Below are positions 7,951 to 16,107 of a stretch of 64,000 nt of DNA, piece after piece. Origin of the DNA: Caulobacter sp. (GTDB lineage: Bacteria > Pseudomonadota > Alphaproteobacteria > Caulobacterales > Caulobacteraceae); the NCBI RefSeq assembly GCF_017744445.1, contig NZ_JAGIBH010000014.1:1-64000 (forward strand). Reading direction: 5' to 3'. Positions within the stretch are counted from its first letter, which is position 1, and each line of letters starts with the position of its first letter. The notes beneath the pieces were generated by a model. That model had not been told where the DNA came from. It was given only the letters and a program-made list of their open reading frames with translations, and searched no databases. Both the position numbers and the translations under genes were made by a program.

Positions 7951-8462
7951 GCGGATTGCTCCCGGGTACGGATCAGGTCGATGCCGGCGACGATGAAGCC
8001 GACGATGAAGCTCATCTTGGCCACGTGCGCGATCGGACCGTGATCCTTCAGGGCCAGGCCCGCAAGGCCGATAACGAGGGCGGCGATCCAGAGCGCGGCG
8101 GGCGCCCGGAACACCTTGGCCCGCAACAGGTCGACGGCCCACAGCACCATGCCGATCGACCAGACGCTGGAGGCGATCATGTACGAGGCCTCGCCGAAGA
8201 TCTTGGCCGACGCGGTCCGCACCAGCATCACGCCCAGCAGGCCCAGCACGAAGCCGACCAGGCCCAGCACGCTCGCGCTCCGCCGGCTCGCCGACCACAC
8301 GCCCAGCATGCCGATCATCAGCAGCAGATCGATGAGCACGTAGACCAGGTGCGGCTGCGGCTCGACCAGGCGCGGATAGATCAGGAACGGCGCGACGATA
8401 TCGATGGCCGACCCGACGATCGTGGCGGCGCCGGCCAGGCGCAGAATGGTGCGCTGCTCCAT
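7947..8462 (-). CDS. Small integral membrane protein, unknown function
   Basis: A 171-residue protein with about five or six hydrophobic stretches (for example IVGSAIDIVAPFLIYPRL, VLIDLLLMIGMLGVW, LVGFVLGLLGVMLV, AALWIAALVIGLAGLAL). I do not recognise a named family. It is translationally coupled on both sides: its start shares TGATG with the stop of the upstream SDR and its stop overlaps the next SDR start (ATGA). The context suggests a membrane component tied to the same lipid-like metabolism, which is inference only. Confidence 0.8.
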   Translation of the reverse strand: MEQRTILRLAGAATIVGSAIDIVAPFLIYPRLVEPQPHLVYVLIDLLLMIGMLGVWSASRRSASVLGLVGFVLGLLGVMLVRTASAKIFGEASYMIASSVWSIGMVLWAVDLLRAKVFRAPAALWIAALVIGLAGLALKDHGPIAHVAKMSFIVGFIVAGIDLIRTREQSA

Positions 8463-9433
8463 CAGGCGCCGGCTCCGACGGTCTTCACCGACAGGTCCCA
8501 CAGGCGGTCCGCCGACTCGGGATCCAGGGCATGGGGCATGACGCCGTTCCAGGGCCGCTCCTGGCTCCACGGGACCGCCTGGTTGCAGTCCTCGAGATAG
8601 AGCCCGCCGACGCCCTCCAGCTCACTGCCCACCGCCGCCCAGACGCTGGTCGCCGCGCCCTGCTCGGTGGTCTTGAAGCCCTCGCGCGGCTTGTCGTTCT
8701 CGTCCAGCCAGCCCATGGCCCGCTGCTCCTCGATCGACATATGCCGCTGCAGCGGGGTCATGATGCCGCCAGGCATGACGGCGTTGGCATTGACGCCCTG
8801 GTCCTTGAACCGCTGGTCGAAGCCGACCGCGAACAGGCTGTTGGCGGTCTTGGCCTGGCCGTAGGCCTCCCACTTGTCGTAGTCGCGATGCTCGTAGTTC
8901 GGGTCGTCGAAATTCACCCCAGCGCGGCGATGGCCGATCGACGACAGCGACACCAGCCGCGAGCGTTTGCCGGACGCCTTGGCGCCGGCGACCAGGTTCG
9001 GGGCCAGCAGCACCGACAGCAGGAAGTGGCCCAGATGGTTCGTGCCGAACTGCATCTCGAAGCCGTCGGCCGTGCGCATCAGCGGACTGGCCATGACGCC
9101 GGCGTTGTTGATCAACAGGTCGATGGGCCGGTCGCCCCAGCGATGGGCGAAGTGGCGGATGGACGCCAGGCTGGCCAGATCGACCATGCCGAAGCTGGCG
9201 CGCTTGAGGCCAGCCTCTTCGTTGATGGCGTTGGCGACCTCTTCGCCGAGGTCGGGCTTGCGGGCGGCGATGATCACCTCCGCCCCGGCCAGGGCCAGGG
9301 CCCGCGCCGTCTCGACGCCGATGCCGGTGGCCGCGCCGGTGACGATGGCCACGCGGCCTGAGAGGTCATGGCCCGCGACCACCTCGCGCGCCGTCGATTT
9401 CGCCCCGAAGGGCGAGGTGATCCGCTCCGCCAT
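8462..9433 (-). CDS. SDR family oxidoreductase (retinol dehydrogenase-like)
   Basis: A 323-residue short-chain dehydrogenase with an N-terminal extension before the Rossmann motif TGAATGIGVETARALA. NNAGVMASPL, NHLGHFLL, and the pattern SSIGHRRA ... YGQAKTAN (Tyr-x-x-x-Lys) match the retinol dehydrogenase / WW-domain-oxidoreductase-like bacterial group. It would oxidise or reduce an alcohol/carbonyl with NAD(P). The start MAERITSPFG is supported by a strong GGGAGGATC ribosome-binding site. It is the first gene of a coupled SDR - membrane protein - SDR unit; a family A repeat fills the space upstream. Confidence 0.9.
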   Translation of the reverse strand: MAERITSPFGAKSTAREVVAGHDLSGRVAIVTGAATGIGVETARALALAGAEVIIAARKPDLGEEVANAINEEAGLKRASFGMVDLASLASIRHFAHRWGDRPIDLLINNAGVMASPLMRTADGFEMQFGTNHLGHFLLSVLLAPNLVAGAKASGKRSRLVSLSSIGHRRAGVNFDDPNYEHRDYDKWEAYGQAKTANSLFAVGFDQRFKDQGVNANAVMPGGIMTPLQRHMSIEEQRAMGWLDENDKPREGFKTTEQGAATSVWAAVGSELEGVGGLYLEDCNQAVPWSQERPWNGVMPHALDPESADRLWDLSVKTVGAGA

Positions 9434-9481
9434 GTCGATCCTCCCAGATCGTTTTCGTTGTTCTGGTGAGACTAGAGCGGA

Positions 9482-9648
9482 TCTAGGTTCAGCAAAATCA
9501 CTCCCCTTCACCGATCGTCCCCGCGAAAGCGGGGATCCAAGCTGGATTTCAGGACGGGATGAGGCCGAACCATGACCCGCCGCCTCGGCTTGGGTCCCCG
9601 CTTTCGCGGGGAAGATCGGGTGGGGGTTGATTCAAAGCTGAATGTCGA
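9482..9648. repeat. 167-bp nested palindromic repeat (family A, long form copy 1)
   Basis: An intergenic element built of nested inverted repeats: an outer pair based on TTCAGC...GCTGAA, then GTCCCCGCGAAAGCGGGGA on the left and its partner GTCCCCGCTTTCGCGGGG on the right. A nearly identical copy lies at 61875-62042, 52 kb away, including the internal stretch around AGGCCGAACCATGACCC. Such repetition in non-coding DNA indicates a mobile or recently copied element rather than a gene-specific terminator. Confidence 0.85.
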
Positions 9649-9655
9649 GATTTCC

Positions 9656-10432
9656 CTACCCCACCTTACTGAAATCCGGCGGCCGGCGCTCCATGAAGGC
9701 CATGAAGGCTTCACGCGCTTCAGCGGTCTTGAGGCGTTCGCCAAACAGCGCGCCTTCGGTGTCCATCAGTTCGGCGATCTTCTCGGCGTCGCGCATCAGG
9801 CGCTTGGTCGTGGTCAGGGCGCCCAGCGGACGCGTGGCCAGCTGGTCGGCGGCGGCGCGGGCGCGGGCCCGCAGGTCGCCGAGCTCGGCCGAGCCGTTGG
9901 CGATCCCCCAGGCCACGGCGGTGCCGCCGTCGATCGCCTCGCCCAAAGCGAACATGGCGTAGGCGCGGGCATGGCCGATGCGGGCCGGCAGCAGCCAGCT
10001 GGACGCGGCTTCCGGCACCAGCGCCAGGTTGACGAACGGCACGGTCAGGCGCGCGTCGGGCGTGACATAGACGAGGTCGCAGTGCAGCAGCATGGTCGTG
10101 CCTACGCCCACGGCCTGGCCATGGACGGCGGCGACCAGCGGCCGGGTGGCGTTGGCCAGGGCCTTCAGGAAGCGGATCACATGCCGCTCGCCGGTGAAGG
10201 CGCCGGTGGCCTGGCTGGCGAAGTCCTGCAGGTCGTTGCCGGCGGTGAAGCTGTCACCGTCGGCCTGGAAGACCACGACGCGCACGGCCGGATCCTTCTC
10301 GGCGGCCTCCAGGCTGTCGGCCAGCACGCCGTACATGTCGTTCGACAAGGCGTTCTTCTTTTCCGGACGCGCCAGGGTCAGCGTCATCACGCCGGCGTCG
10401 ATCTCGACTTTGACATGCTCGGTCATAGTCAT
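9656..10432 (-). CDS. Enoyl-CoA hydratase/isomerase family protein
   Basis: A 258-residue crotonase-fold protein. The oxyanion-hole regions are visible in FTAGNDLQDF and HGQAVGVGTTMLLHCDLVY, and the PFVNLALVPEAASSWLLPARIG segment is the usual active-site helix with a glutamate. It probably hydrates or isomerises an unsaturated acyl-CoA. It overlaps the stop of the MarR gene by four bases (ATGA) and so is made from the same message; MarR proteins next to crotonases often sense a CoA thioester or an aromatic acid. Substrate cannot be stated. Confidence 0.9.
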   Translation of the reverse strand: MTMTEHVKVEIDAGVMTLTLARPEKKNALSNDMYGVLADSLEAAEKDPAVRVVVFQADGDSFTAGNDLQDFASQATGAFTGERHVIRFLKALANATRPLVAAVHGQAVGVGTTMLLHCDLVYVTPDARLTVPFVNLALVPEAASSWLLPARIGHARAYAMFALGEAIDGGTAVAWGIANGSAELGDLRARARAAADQLATRPLGALTTTKRLMRDAEKIAELMDTEGALFGERLKTAEAREAFMAFMERRPPDFSKVG

Positions 10433-10866
10433 TCTCCCTTGGGGAACTTGGTCTGGAGGCTGGAGAGCCAGCGCGCGACGACGCCGATCTCCTCGTCCGT
10501 GAAGCCTTCGGTCAGGTGGGCGTTGATGCCGTCGAGCCCGGCCTTGGCGGCCTCGCGGGCGGCGCGGCCCTTGTCGGTCAGATGCAGGCGCATGGCGCGG
10601 CCGTCCTTGGGATCGGCGCGACGCTCGACCAATTCGGCCTTGGTCATGCGGTCGATCAGGCCGGTCATGGCCGAGGGGGCCAGGTCCAAGGCGTCGGCGG
10701 CCTCGCCGATCAGCGCCCCGTCCTGCTCGCCCAGGAAGAACAGCACCCCTGACTGCGCCGCCGTCAGCCCGCCCTTGGCCGCCATCTTGCCTTCGATCCA
10801 GCGCTGCACGCGCCGATGGCCGGCGTTGAGCAGGAAGATCAGGCGGCGGTCGGCGGGCACGGGCAT
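10429..10866 (-). CDS. MarR family transcriptional regulator
   Basis: A 145-residue winged-helix regulator with the MarR pattern: helices around LTAAQSGVLFFL, the recognition region LDLAPSAMTGLIDRM, and the wing VERRADPKDGRAMRLHLT (the conserved D-x-R). It would repress its own operon (MarR - enoyl-CoA hydratase) until a ligand binds. A near-perfect inverted repeat TTCGC-AC-GCGAA lies just upstream of its start and is a good operator candidate. The gene is coupled to the hydratase downstream by ATGA. Confidence 0.92.
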   Translation of the reverse strand: MPVPADRRLIFLLNAGHRRVQRWIEGKMAAKGGLTAAQSGVLFFLGEQDGALIGEAADALDLAPSAMTGLIDRMTKAELVERRADPKDGRAMRLHLTDKGRAAREAAKAGLDGINAHLTEGFTDEEIGVVARWLSSLQTKFPKGE

Positions 10867-10882
10867 GATCGCGAGCTTATAT

Positions 10883-10894
10883 TTCGCACGCGAA
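10883..10894. promoter_or_regulatory. Candidate MarR operator
   Basis: The sequence TTCGCACGCGAA is an inverted repeat with five-base arms and a two-base centre, located 17 bases before the MarR start codon and beside an AT-rich stretch reading TATAAG on the minus strand that could be a -10 element. Position and symmetry fit autoregulation by the adjacent MarR protein. The MBL gene upstream ends at 10912, so this 45-base gap is the only non-coding DNA before the MarR gene. Confidence 0.5.
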
Positions 10895-10911
10895 GTGTCA
10901 AACGTCTGTTT

Positions 10912-12009
10912 TTAGGCGGCGCTAGAAATCGCCGAGTACCAGGCGACGCCCTGCTCATCGAGTTCGCGGCGGATCTTGCCCCGCCCGATCAGGCAGTTCA
11001 GGTGCGCCAGCGCCTCGCCCGTGGCCATGCCCAAGAGGTCCGGCCCGATCGGCCGCGCGAACAGGGCGCCGAAGGTGTCGACCACCCGCTTGGGCTCGGC
11101 CAGCTTCTTCTCCAGCCGCGCCAGGCCCCGCTCGTGACCCGAGATCAGGCCGTCGATACGGGTGTGCAGGCCCTCGAACGGATCGTTGTGAGCCGGCAGC
11201 ACGATGACCTCGTCGGGCACCGCCGCCTTGACCTTGGCCAAGGACCGCAGCCAGTCGCTCAAGGGATCGGCGTCGGGCTCGGTCGGGAACACCGAGACGT
11301 TGGACGAGATGCGCGGCAGCACCTGGTCGCCCGAGATCAGCACGTTTAGCTCGGGACACCACAGGCAGGCGTGGTCGGGCGAGTGCCCCTGCCCCGTCAC
11401 CACCCGCCAGGTCTTGCCGCCGATGTCGAAATCCTCGCCGTCCGACAGCCGGCGATAGCTGTCGGGCAGGGCGTAGATCGCCTTGCCGAAGCCGCCGAAG
11501 CGGGCCTTGTAGTTCTCGATGGCGTCCTCGTCCCAGCCGGCGGCGTGGAAGAACTTCACCCCGTCCTCGGGCGCCTCGCGGCCGGTGTCGGCCACCAGCA
11601 TCCGGCACTGGAAATATTCCAGCCGGGTCATCCAGAGCCGGCAGTCGAACTTGCGGGTCATCCAGCCGGCCAGGCCGATGTGGTCGGGATGCAGGTGGGT
11701 GACGATCACCCGCGTGATCGGCTTGCCGCCCAGGGCGCCCGTGAAGGCGCTGCGCCAAGCCTGGCTAGTCTCCTTGGTCTGGACGCCCGTGTCGACCACC
11801 GCCCAGCCCTCGCCATCGGCAATGGCCCAGACATTGATGAACTGCAGCGAACCGCCCAGCGGCATGCGCAGCCACAGCACGCCCGGCGCGACCTCGACCG
11901 CCTGGCCCGAGCCCTGCTCCGGCACGGTCTCGAACGGATAGACCAGGCGACCGGTTTTCTTCGGTTCCTGAGTCTCTTCCGTCGCTGCGTCCTCGAATCC
12001 GTCGCGCAT
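10912..12009 (-). CDS. MBL-fold metallo-hydrolase
   Basis: A 365-residue metallo-beta-lactamase-fold hydrolase. The metal-binding motif THLHPDHIGLAGW (HxHxDH) is clear, followed by GHSPDHACLW and the second-shell ISGDQVLP, then a C-terminal helical domain with LPAHNDPF. The family hydrolyses ester, thioester or phosphoester bonds using two metals; this subgroup is often found among fatty acid or CoA metabolism genes, which fits the neighbouring crotonase. The start MRDGFED was preferred because GGGAGGAC lies at the right distance upstream; an in-frame ATG 17 codons earlier lacks such a site. Confidence 0.88.
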   Translation of the reverse strand: MRDGFEDAATEETQEPKKTGRLVYPFETVPEQGSGQAVEVAPGVLWLRMPLGGSLQFINVWAIADGEGWAVVDTGVQTKETSQAWRSAFTGALGGKPITRVIVTHLHPDHIGLAGWMTRKFDCRLWMTRLEYFQCRMLVADTGREAPEDGVKFFHAAGWDEDAIENYKARFGGFGKAIYALPDSYRRLSDGEDFDIGGKTWRVVTGQGHSPDHACLWCPELNVLISGDQVLPRISSNVSVFPTEPDADPLSDWLRSLAKVKAAVPDEVIVLPAHNDPFEGLHTRIDGLISGHERGLARLEKKLAEPKRVVDTFGALFARPIGPDLLGMATGEALAHLNCLIGRGKIRRELDEQGVAWYSAISSAA

Positions 12010-12171
12010 TCCGTCCTCCCGCGCGCCGTTCAACCGGCGCTTGTCCTTGATCCAACCCATTTTTTGCCCGCCAGGGCAGTCATGATCGCGCCTATGTCGG
12101 ACGGTATCTTGACCCCCGATACAAGCACGCGCTTATGTCCGCGCGAGGAATCCACCCAGGAGATGTTTCCC

Positions 12172-13524
12172 ATGAAGCGTTTCGCGATCGGCCTGACGGC
12201 CGCCCTCGCGGTCGCCATTCTGACCCCTGCTGTCGTCATTTCGGCGCAGAAGGAAGAGAAGGGCAAGCCCGCCGCTATCGACGCCAAGGCGCGTGAAGCG
12301 GGCATGAAGGACGCCCCGGCCCTGATCCAGGCCAGCGGCGCGGGCTGCACGGTTTCGGACGCCCGCTTCATCGGCGAGGACAAGAAGGCCGGCAGCAAGT
12401 ATTACGAAGTCGCCTGTAACGAAGGCATGGGCTTCGCGATGATCGCGAAGAAGGACGCCGCGCCGCAGGTCTACACCTGCCTGGAATCGAGCCAACCGGG
12501 TCCGGACGGCAAGGTCGGCGGCCTGGCCTGCATGCTGCCCGGCAACGCCAACCCCGGCGCGGGCCTGGCCCCGTTCGTCCAGAAGGGCGGCGCGACCTGC
12601 GACATCGAAAACACCCGCGCCATCGGCTCGGGCACCAAGAACTCGTACTTCGAAGTCGCCTGTAAGGGCGGCGCCGGCTACATCGTCCAGACGACCGCCC
12701 CGATGAATATCAGCGGCGAAGTCGTGGTGAACAGCTGCCTGCTGTACGAAGAAGGCGGCAATGTCAGCTGCAAGCTCACCAACCGTGAGACCCAGCTGAA
12801 CGTCGTCAACACGCTGAACACCGCCGCGGCGGCCGCGGGCACGACCTGCGCCGTCAAGGACAAGCGTTACGTCCTCAGCACCAAGACCGACAACTATTTC
12901 GAAGTCTCGTGCCAGGACGGCAAGGGCTACATGTACCAGCAGACCGCGGCGAACGGCGCCTTCAACCGCGCCATCCCCTGCGCTCAGGCCGCCTTTGTCG
13001 GCGGCGGCTGCACCATGACCGACATGGTCGCGGCCCAGACCGAAGCCAACGCCCTCTACACCAAGCTGGCGAAGGGCGCGGGCTTCGCCTGCGACGTCGA
13101 GAAGTACGGCATGCTGCCCTCGACCGACCCCAAGAAGGAAATCGTCGAGCTGAAGTGCAAGGGCAGCGACGTCGGCGGCATCGGCGTGTTCACCGCCAGC
13201 GGCGGCACGGTCTATGACTGCCTGACGGCCGAGTTCAACGGCTTCCGCTGCTCCTTCTCCAAGAAGGACACCCAGTTCGCTCGCCTGAGCCAGGACCTGG
13301 TCGGCTTCAACAAGGCCTCGTGCAAGGTCTCGGACGCCCGCGTGATCGGCTCGACCGAAACCGAAGGCTTCGTCGAAGTGGCCTGCTCGGACGGCCTGCC
13401 GGGCTGGGTGCTGGGCTATCCGATCGGTGTCGCCAAGCCGGCCGCCAAGGAGTTCCTCTCCTGCGTCCAGGCCAAGGGCATCGGCGGCGGCTGCAAGCTG
13501 CCGACCAACAAGGTCAAGAGCTGA
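12172..13524 (+). CDS. Secreted five-repeat, 20-cysteine protein of unknown function
   Basis: A 450-residue protein with a signal peptide (residues 1 to about 25, cleavage near ISA-QK). The mature part consists of five tandem modules of about 65-85 residues, each with exactly four cysteines: 59/82/103/120, 143/164/189/200, 226/247/270/280, 307/329/350/360 and 384/405/431/441. The first cysteine is usually followed by a VxDxR segment and the second lies in a Y/F-x-E-V-x-C motif. All 20 cysteines fall into these quartets, so paired disulfides in the periplasm are likely. I do not recognise a named function. The start is set by AGGAG nine bases upstream; an ATG three codons earlier abuts that site. 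A strong terminator follows. Confidence 0.88.
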   Translation: MKRFAIGLTAALAVAILTPAVVISAQKEEKGKPAAIDAKAREAGMKDAPALIQASGAGCTVSDARFIGEDKKAGSKYYEVACNEGMGFAMIAKKDAAPQVYTCLESSQPGPDGKVGGLACMLPGNANPGAGLAPFVQKGGATCDIENTRAIGSGTKNSYFEVACKGGAGYIVQTTAPMNISGEVVVNSCLLYEEGGNVSCKLTNRETQLNVVNTLNTAAAAAGTTCAVKDKRYVLSTKTDNYFEVSCQDGKGYMYQQTAANGAFNRAIPCAQAAFVGGGCTMTDMVAAQTEANALYTKLAKGAGFACDVEKYGMLPSTDPKKEIVELKCKGSDVGGIGVFTASGGTVYDCLTAEFNGFRCSFSKKDTQFARLSQDLVGFNKASCKVSDARVIGSTETEGFVEVACSDGLPGWVLGYPIGVAKPAAKEFLSCVQAKGIGGGCKLPTNKVKS

Positions 13525-13551
13525 TCCCAGCTTTGAGACTTGAATGAAGAG

Positions 13552-13586
13552 GCCCGCCCGGAGCGATCCGGGCGGGCTTTCTTTTT
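13552..13586 (+). terminator. Rho-independent terminator
   Basis: A ten-base GC stem GCCCGCCCGG / CCGGGCGGGC with a six-base loop is followed by TTTCTTTTT. It lies 27 bases after the stop of the 20-cysteine protein gene and before the GDSL hydrolase gene, so the two are transcribed separately. Confidence 0.92.
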
Positions 13587-13613
13587 GGCCCGTCCACCCG
13601 CTAGGCTCACGTC

Positions 13614-14396
13614 ATGCTCCGCGCCCTGACCCTCGCCTTCGCCCTGCTCGCATCCGCTGCTCAAGCGGGTGAGCGCTACGTCTCGATGGGCAGCTCCTAT
13701 GCCGCCGGCCTGGGCGTCGCGCCCTACCAGGAGGGCGCGCCAGCCCGCTGCGCGCGGTCGACGCGGAACTATGCCAACCAGCTGGCGGCCAGGCGGGGTC
13801 TGACTCTGGTCGATGTCGGCTGTAGCGGCGCCAGGACCTCGGCGATCCTCCAGCCCTGGGGCGAGCTGCCGGCCCAGATCGACGCGGTGACCGCCGACAC
13901 GGCCCTGGTCACGGTCACCATCGGCGGTAACGATATCGGCCTGGTCGGCGGGCTCTATGGCGCCTCGTGCCGCCAGCTGGGCGAGGCCAATTGCGCGCCG
14001 GCGACGACGCCGAGCGAAGCGGACTATGCCGCCCTGAAGACGGCCATGACCGGCATGGTCGCGGCGATCCGCCAGCGGGCGCCGAAAGCCCGGATCGTGC
14101 TGGTCGAATATCCGACCATCCTGCCGCCCAAGGGATCCTGCGCCGCCACGCCGCTGAGCGATGCGGACGCCGACGCCGCCCGCGCCAAGGCCGCGCGGCT
14201 GCTGGCCATCACGCGGGAAGCGGCGACCGCCAGCGACGCCTGGGTGATCACCACCTCGGAATTCAGCCGCAACCACGACGCCTGCGCGGCCGAGCCTTGG
14301 ATGAACGGCTACCCGGCTCCCGGCGCCGCGCCCTACCACCCCAACCTGGCGGCCATGACCGCCATCGCCGAGGCGCTGGACGCCGCGCTGCGCTAG
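13614..14396 (+). CDS. Secreted SGNH/GDSL hydrolase
   Basis: A 260-residue protein with a signal peptide (residues 1-18, cleavage at AQA-GE). The SGNH blocks are present: GSSYAAG with the nucleophilic serine (block I), the block III GGND, and a C-terminal YHPN with the catalytic histidine. The form resembles secreted lipase/esterase proteins with a Cys-rich mature domain (six cysteines, likely three disulfides). It would hydrolyse an ester or lipid outside the cytoplasm. Its transcript is isolated by the terminator upstream and a small palindromic repeat downstream. Confidence 0.88.
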   Translation: MLRALTLAFALLASAAQAGERYVSMGSSYAAGLGVAPYQEGAPARCARSTRNYANQLAARRGLTLVDVGCSGARTSAILQPWGELPAQIDAVTADTALVTVTIGGNDIGLVGGLYGASCRQLGEANCAPATTPSEADYAALKTAMTGMVAAIRQRAPKARIVLVEYPTILPPKGSCAATPLSDADADAARAKAARLLAITREAATASDAWVITTSEFSRNHDACAAEPWMNGYPAPGAAPYHPNLAAMTAIAEALDAALR

Positions 14397-14397
14397 A

Positions 14398-14441
14398 GCG
14401 CGATAGCCGAAAGTGGATGCCGGTTTCGGCGGCTATCGCGC
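14398..14441. repeat. Imperfect palindrome after GDSL gene
   Basis: Eleven-base arms GCGCGATAGCC / GGCTATCGCGC flank an inner pair GAAA...TTTC. It sits between two convergent genes and may act as a terminator in both directions. The leading AGAGCG is also seen at the edges of other non-coding repeats in this window. Confidence 0.65.
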
Positions 14442-14453
14442 GACCAACAAAGA

Positions 14454-15992
14454 CTAGAGCGCGGCCTCGATCAGGCGTGGACCGGGCGTGGCCATGGCGC
14501 GGGCGAAGGCGTCGTCGAAGGCTTCGGCGGTGCTGGCCCGCTCGGCTGCCATGCCCATGCCCTGGGCCATCTGCACCCAGTCGATGCGGGGATCGCCCAG
14601 GTCCAGCAGCCGCGAGGCGGCCGGGCCAGGATTGCCGGCCCCGGTGCGGCCCAGCTCGATGCCCAGGATCCGATAGGCGTGGTTAGCGAAGACCACGACC
14701 GTGACGTCCAGCTGCTCGCGGACGATCGTCCACAGGCCCTGCACCGTGTACATGCCCGCCCCGTCGCCGGTCAGGGCTAGCACCTTGCGGTCGGGACAGG
14801 CCACGGCCGCGCCGATGGCCAGCGGGATGCCCTGCCCGATCGCCCCGCCCGTCAACGACAGCCAGTCGTGGGCGCGGGCGGCCTTGGTCTGGGTGAAGAT
14901 TGGCAAGCCGGCGGTGACCGCGTCGTCCGAGATCACCGCGTCGGTCGGCATATGCTTGGCGATCGACGCGCCGATGGCCCAGGCGTCGAAGCGGCCGGCC
15001 GGCGCTTCGGGCGCGGCATAGGCCTCGACCGGACCAGATGCCGGCGCGCCGACCGCGTCGGCCAGGGCGGTCAGCGCCGCCTCAGCATCGACCTCGCGCC
15101 CGCACAGGGTCTCGACCGAGCAGCCTTCCGGCACGAGCACGCTGGGCCGGTCGGGATAGGCGAAGAACGCCACCGGCCGGGCGGTCGAGACCAGGATCAT
15201 CAGGTCGACGCCATCCAGGTCCTTCAGGGCCTGCTCGGCGAAATAGGGCAGCTTGTCGGGGCGGAAACGGCCCTCGCCACGCGCCTGGCGGGCGGTGAAG
15301 GTGTCGGTCAGCACCCGCACGCCATGGGCGGCCAGGCGCCCGGCGGCGGCCAAAGCGGCCTCGCCACAGGCGCCTGAGCCCAGCAGCAGCACCGGCCTCT
15401 TGGCGAAGGACAGCGCCTGGGCCACCGCCCGCACGGCCGCCTGCTCGGGCCTGGCGAAAGCGGGCGGCGTCACCACCGGCCCCTTCACGGTCGCCGGGTT
15501 CCAGGCCGCGTCGGCGGGCAAAACCAGGCACGCATTGCCGCCGGGCGTCCCGTAGCTGGCGACGATCGCTTCGGCGGTCAGCGGCCCGACGCTGTCGGCG
15601 CTCTCGGCCGACTTGACCCAGACCGAGTTCGGCGCGGCCAGGGCGGCGATGTCGCTGTTCAGCGGCGCATCGAAGCCCCGGTGATAGGTGGCGTGGTCGC
15701 CGATGACGTTGACGACCGGTGTGTACGCGCGACGGGCGTTGTGCAGGTTGGCCGCGCCGTTGGCGTAGCCCGGTCCCAGGTGCAGCAGGGTGCAGGCGGG
15801 CTTGCCGGCCATGCGGCCATAGCCGTCGGCGGCCCCGGTCGCCACGCCTTCGAACAGGCACAGCACGCTGCGCATGCGCGGCTCACGGTCCAGGGCCGAG
15901 ACGAACTGCATCTCGCTGGTGCCCGGATTGGCGAAGCAGGCGGTGACCCCGTTGTCGGCCAGGGTGGTGATCAGGGCGTCCGCGCCGTTCAT
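14454..15992 (-). CDS. ThDP-dependent enzyme, acetolactate synthase large-subunit family (IlvX-like)
   Basis: A 512-residue thiamine diphosphate enzyme with the usual three domains. The PYR domain begins MNGADALITTLADNG and has the catalytic glutamate in CLFEGVATGAADGYGRM; the PP domain has the cofactor motif GDGAGMYTVQGLWTIVREQL followed by FANHAYRIL. It matches the acetolactate synthase-like group often called IlvX rather than the biosynthetic IlvB, and lacks a small-subunit partner here; benzoylformate or other 2-oxoacid decarboxylase activity is equally possible. The start is fixed by GGAGGA seven bases upstream. It is divergent to the lysoplasmalogenase-like gene. Confidence 0.85.
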   Translation of the reverse strand: MNGADALITTLADNGVTACFANPGTSEMQFVSALDREPRMRSVLCLFEGVATGAADGYGRMAGKPACTLLHLGPGYANGAANLHNARRAYTPVVNVIGDHATYHRGFDAPLNSDIAALAAPNSVWVKSAESADSVGPLTAEAIVASYGTPGGNACLVLPADAAWNPATVKGPVVTPPAFARPEQAAVRAVAQALSFAKRPVLLLGSGACGEAALAAAGRLAAHGVRVLTDTFTARQARGEGRFRPDKLPYFAEQALKDLDGVDLMILVSTARPVAFFAYPDRPSVLVPEGCSVETLCGREVDAEAALTALADAVGAPASGPVEAYAAPEAPAGRFDAWAIGASIAKHMPTDAVISDDAVTAGLPIFTQTKAARAHDWLSLTGGAIGQGIPLAIGAAVACPDRKVLALTGDGAGMYTVQGLWTIVREQLDVTVVVFANHAYRILGIELGRTGAGNPGPAASRLLDLGDPRIDWVQMAQGMGMAAERASTAEAFDDAFARAMATPGPRLIEAAL

Positions 15993-16107
15993 GCTGTCCT
16001 CCGCTTTTATGCCTCCTGTCTCCGACATTTCGGCATTGGTCTCAACACGATTGCGCCGGAGCGGGCAGCTGTCGCAGTGTGCGGGCAAAATGGGGGGAAA
16101 ACTTGCC

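Noticed and set aside
11371..12171. Long upstream extension in the frame of the 20-cysteine protein
   Set aside because: It overlaps the antisense MBL hydrolase gene and has no protein-like pattern; the signal peptide and ribosome-binding site fix the start at 12172.
14454..15992. Biosynthetic acetolactate synthase IlvB
   Set aside because: No ilvN small subunit follows and the N-terminal pattern is that of the IlvX-type group.
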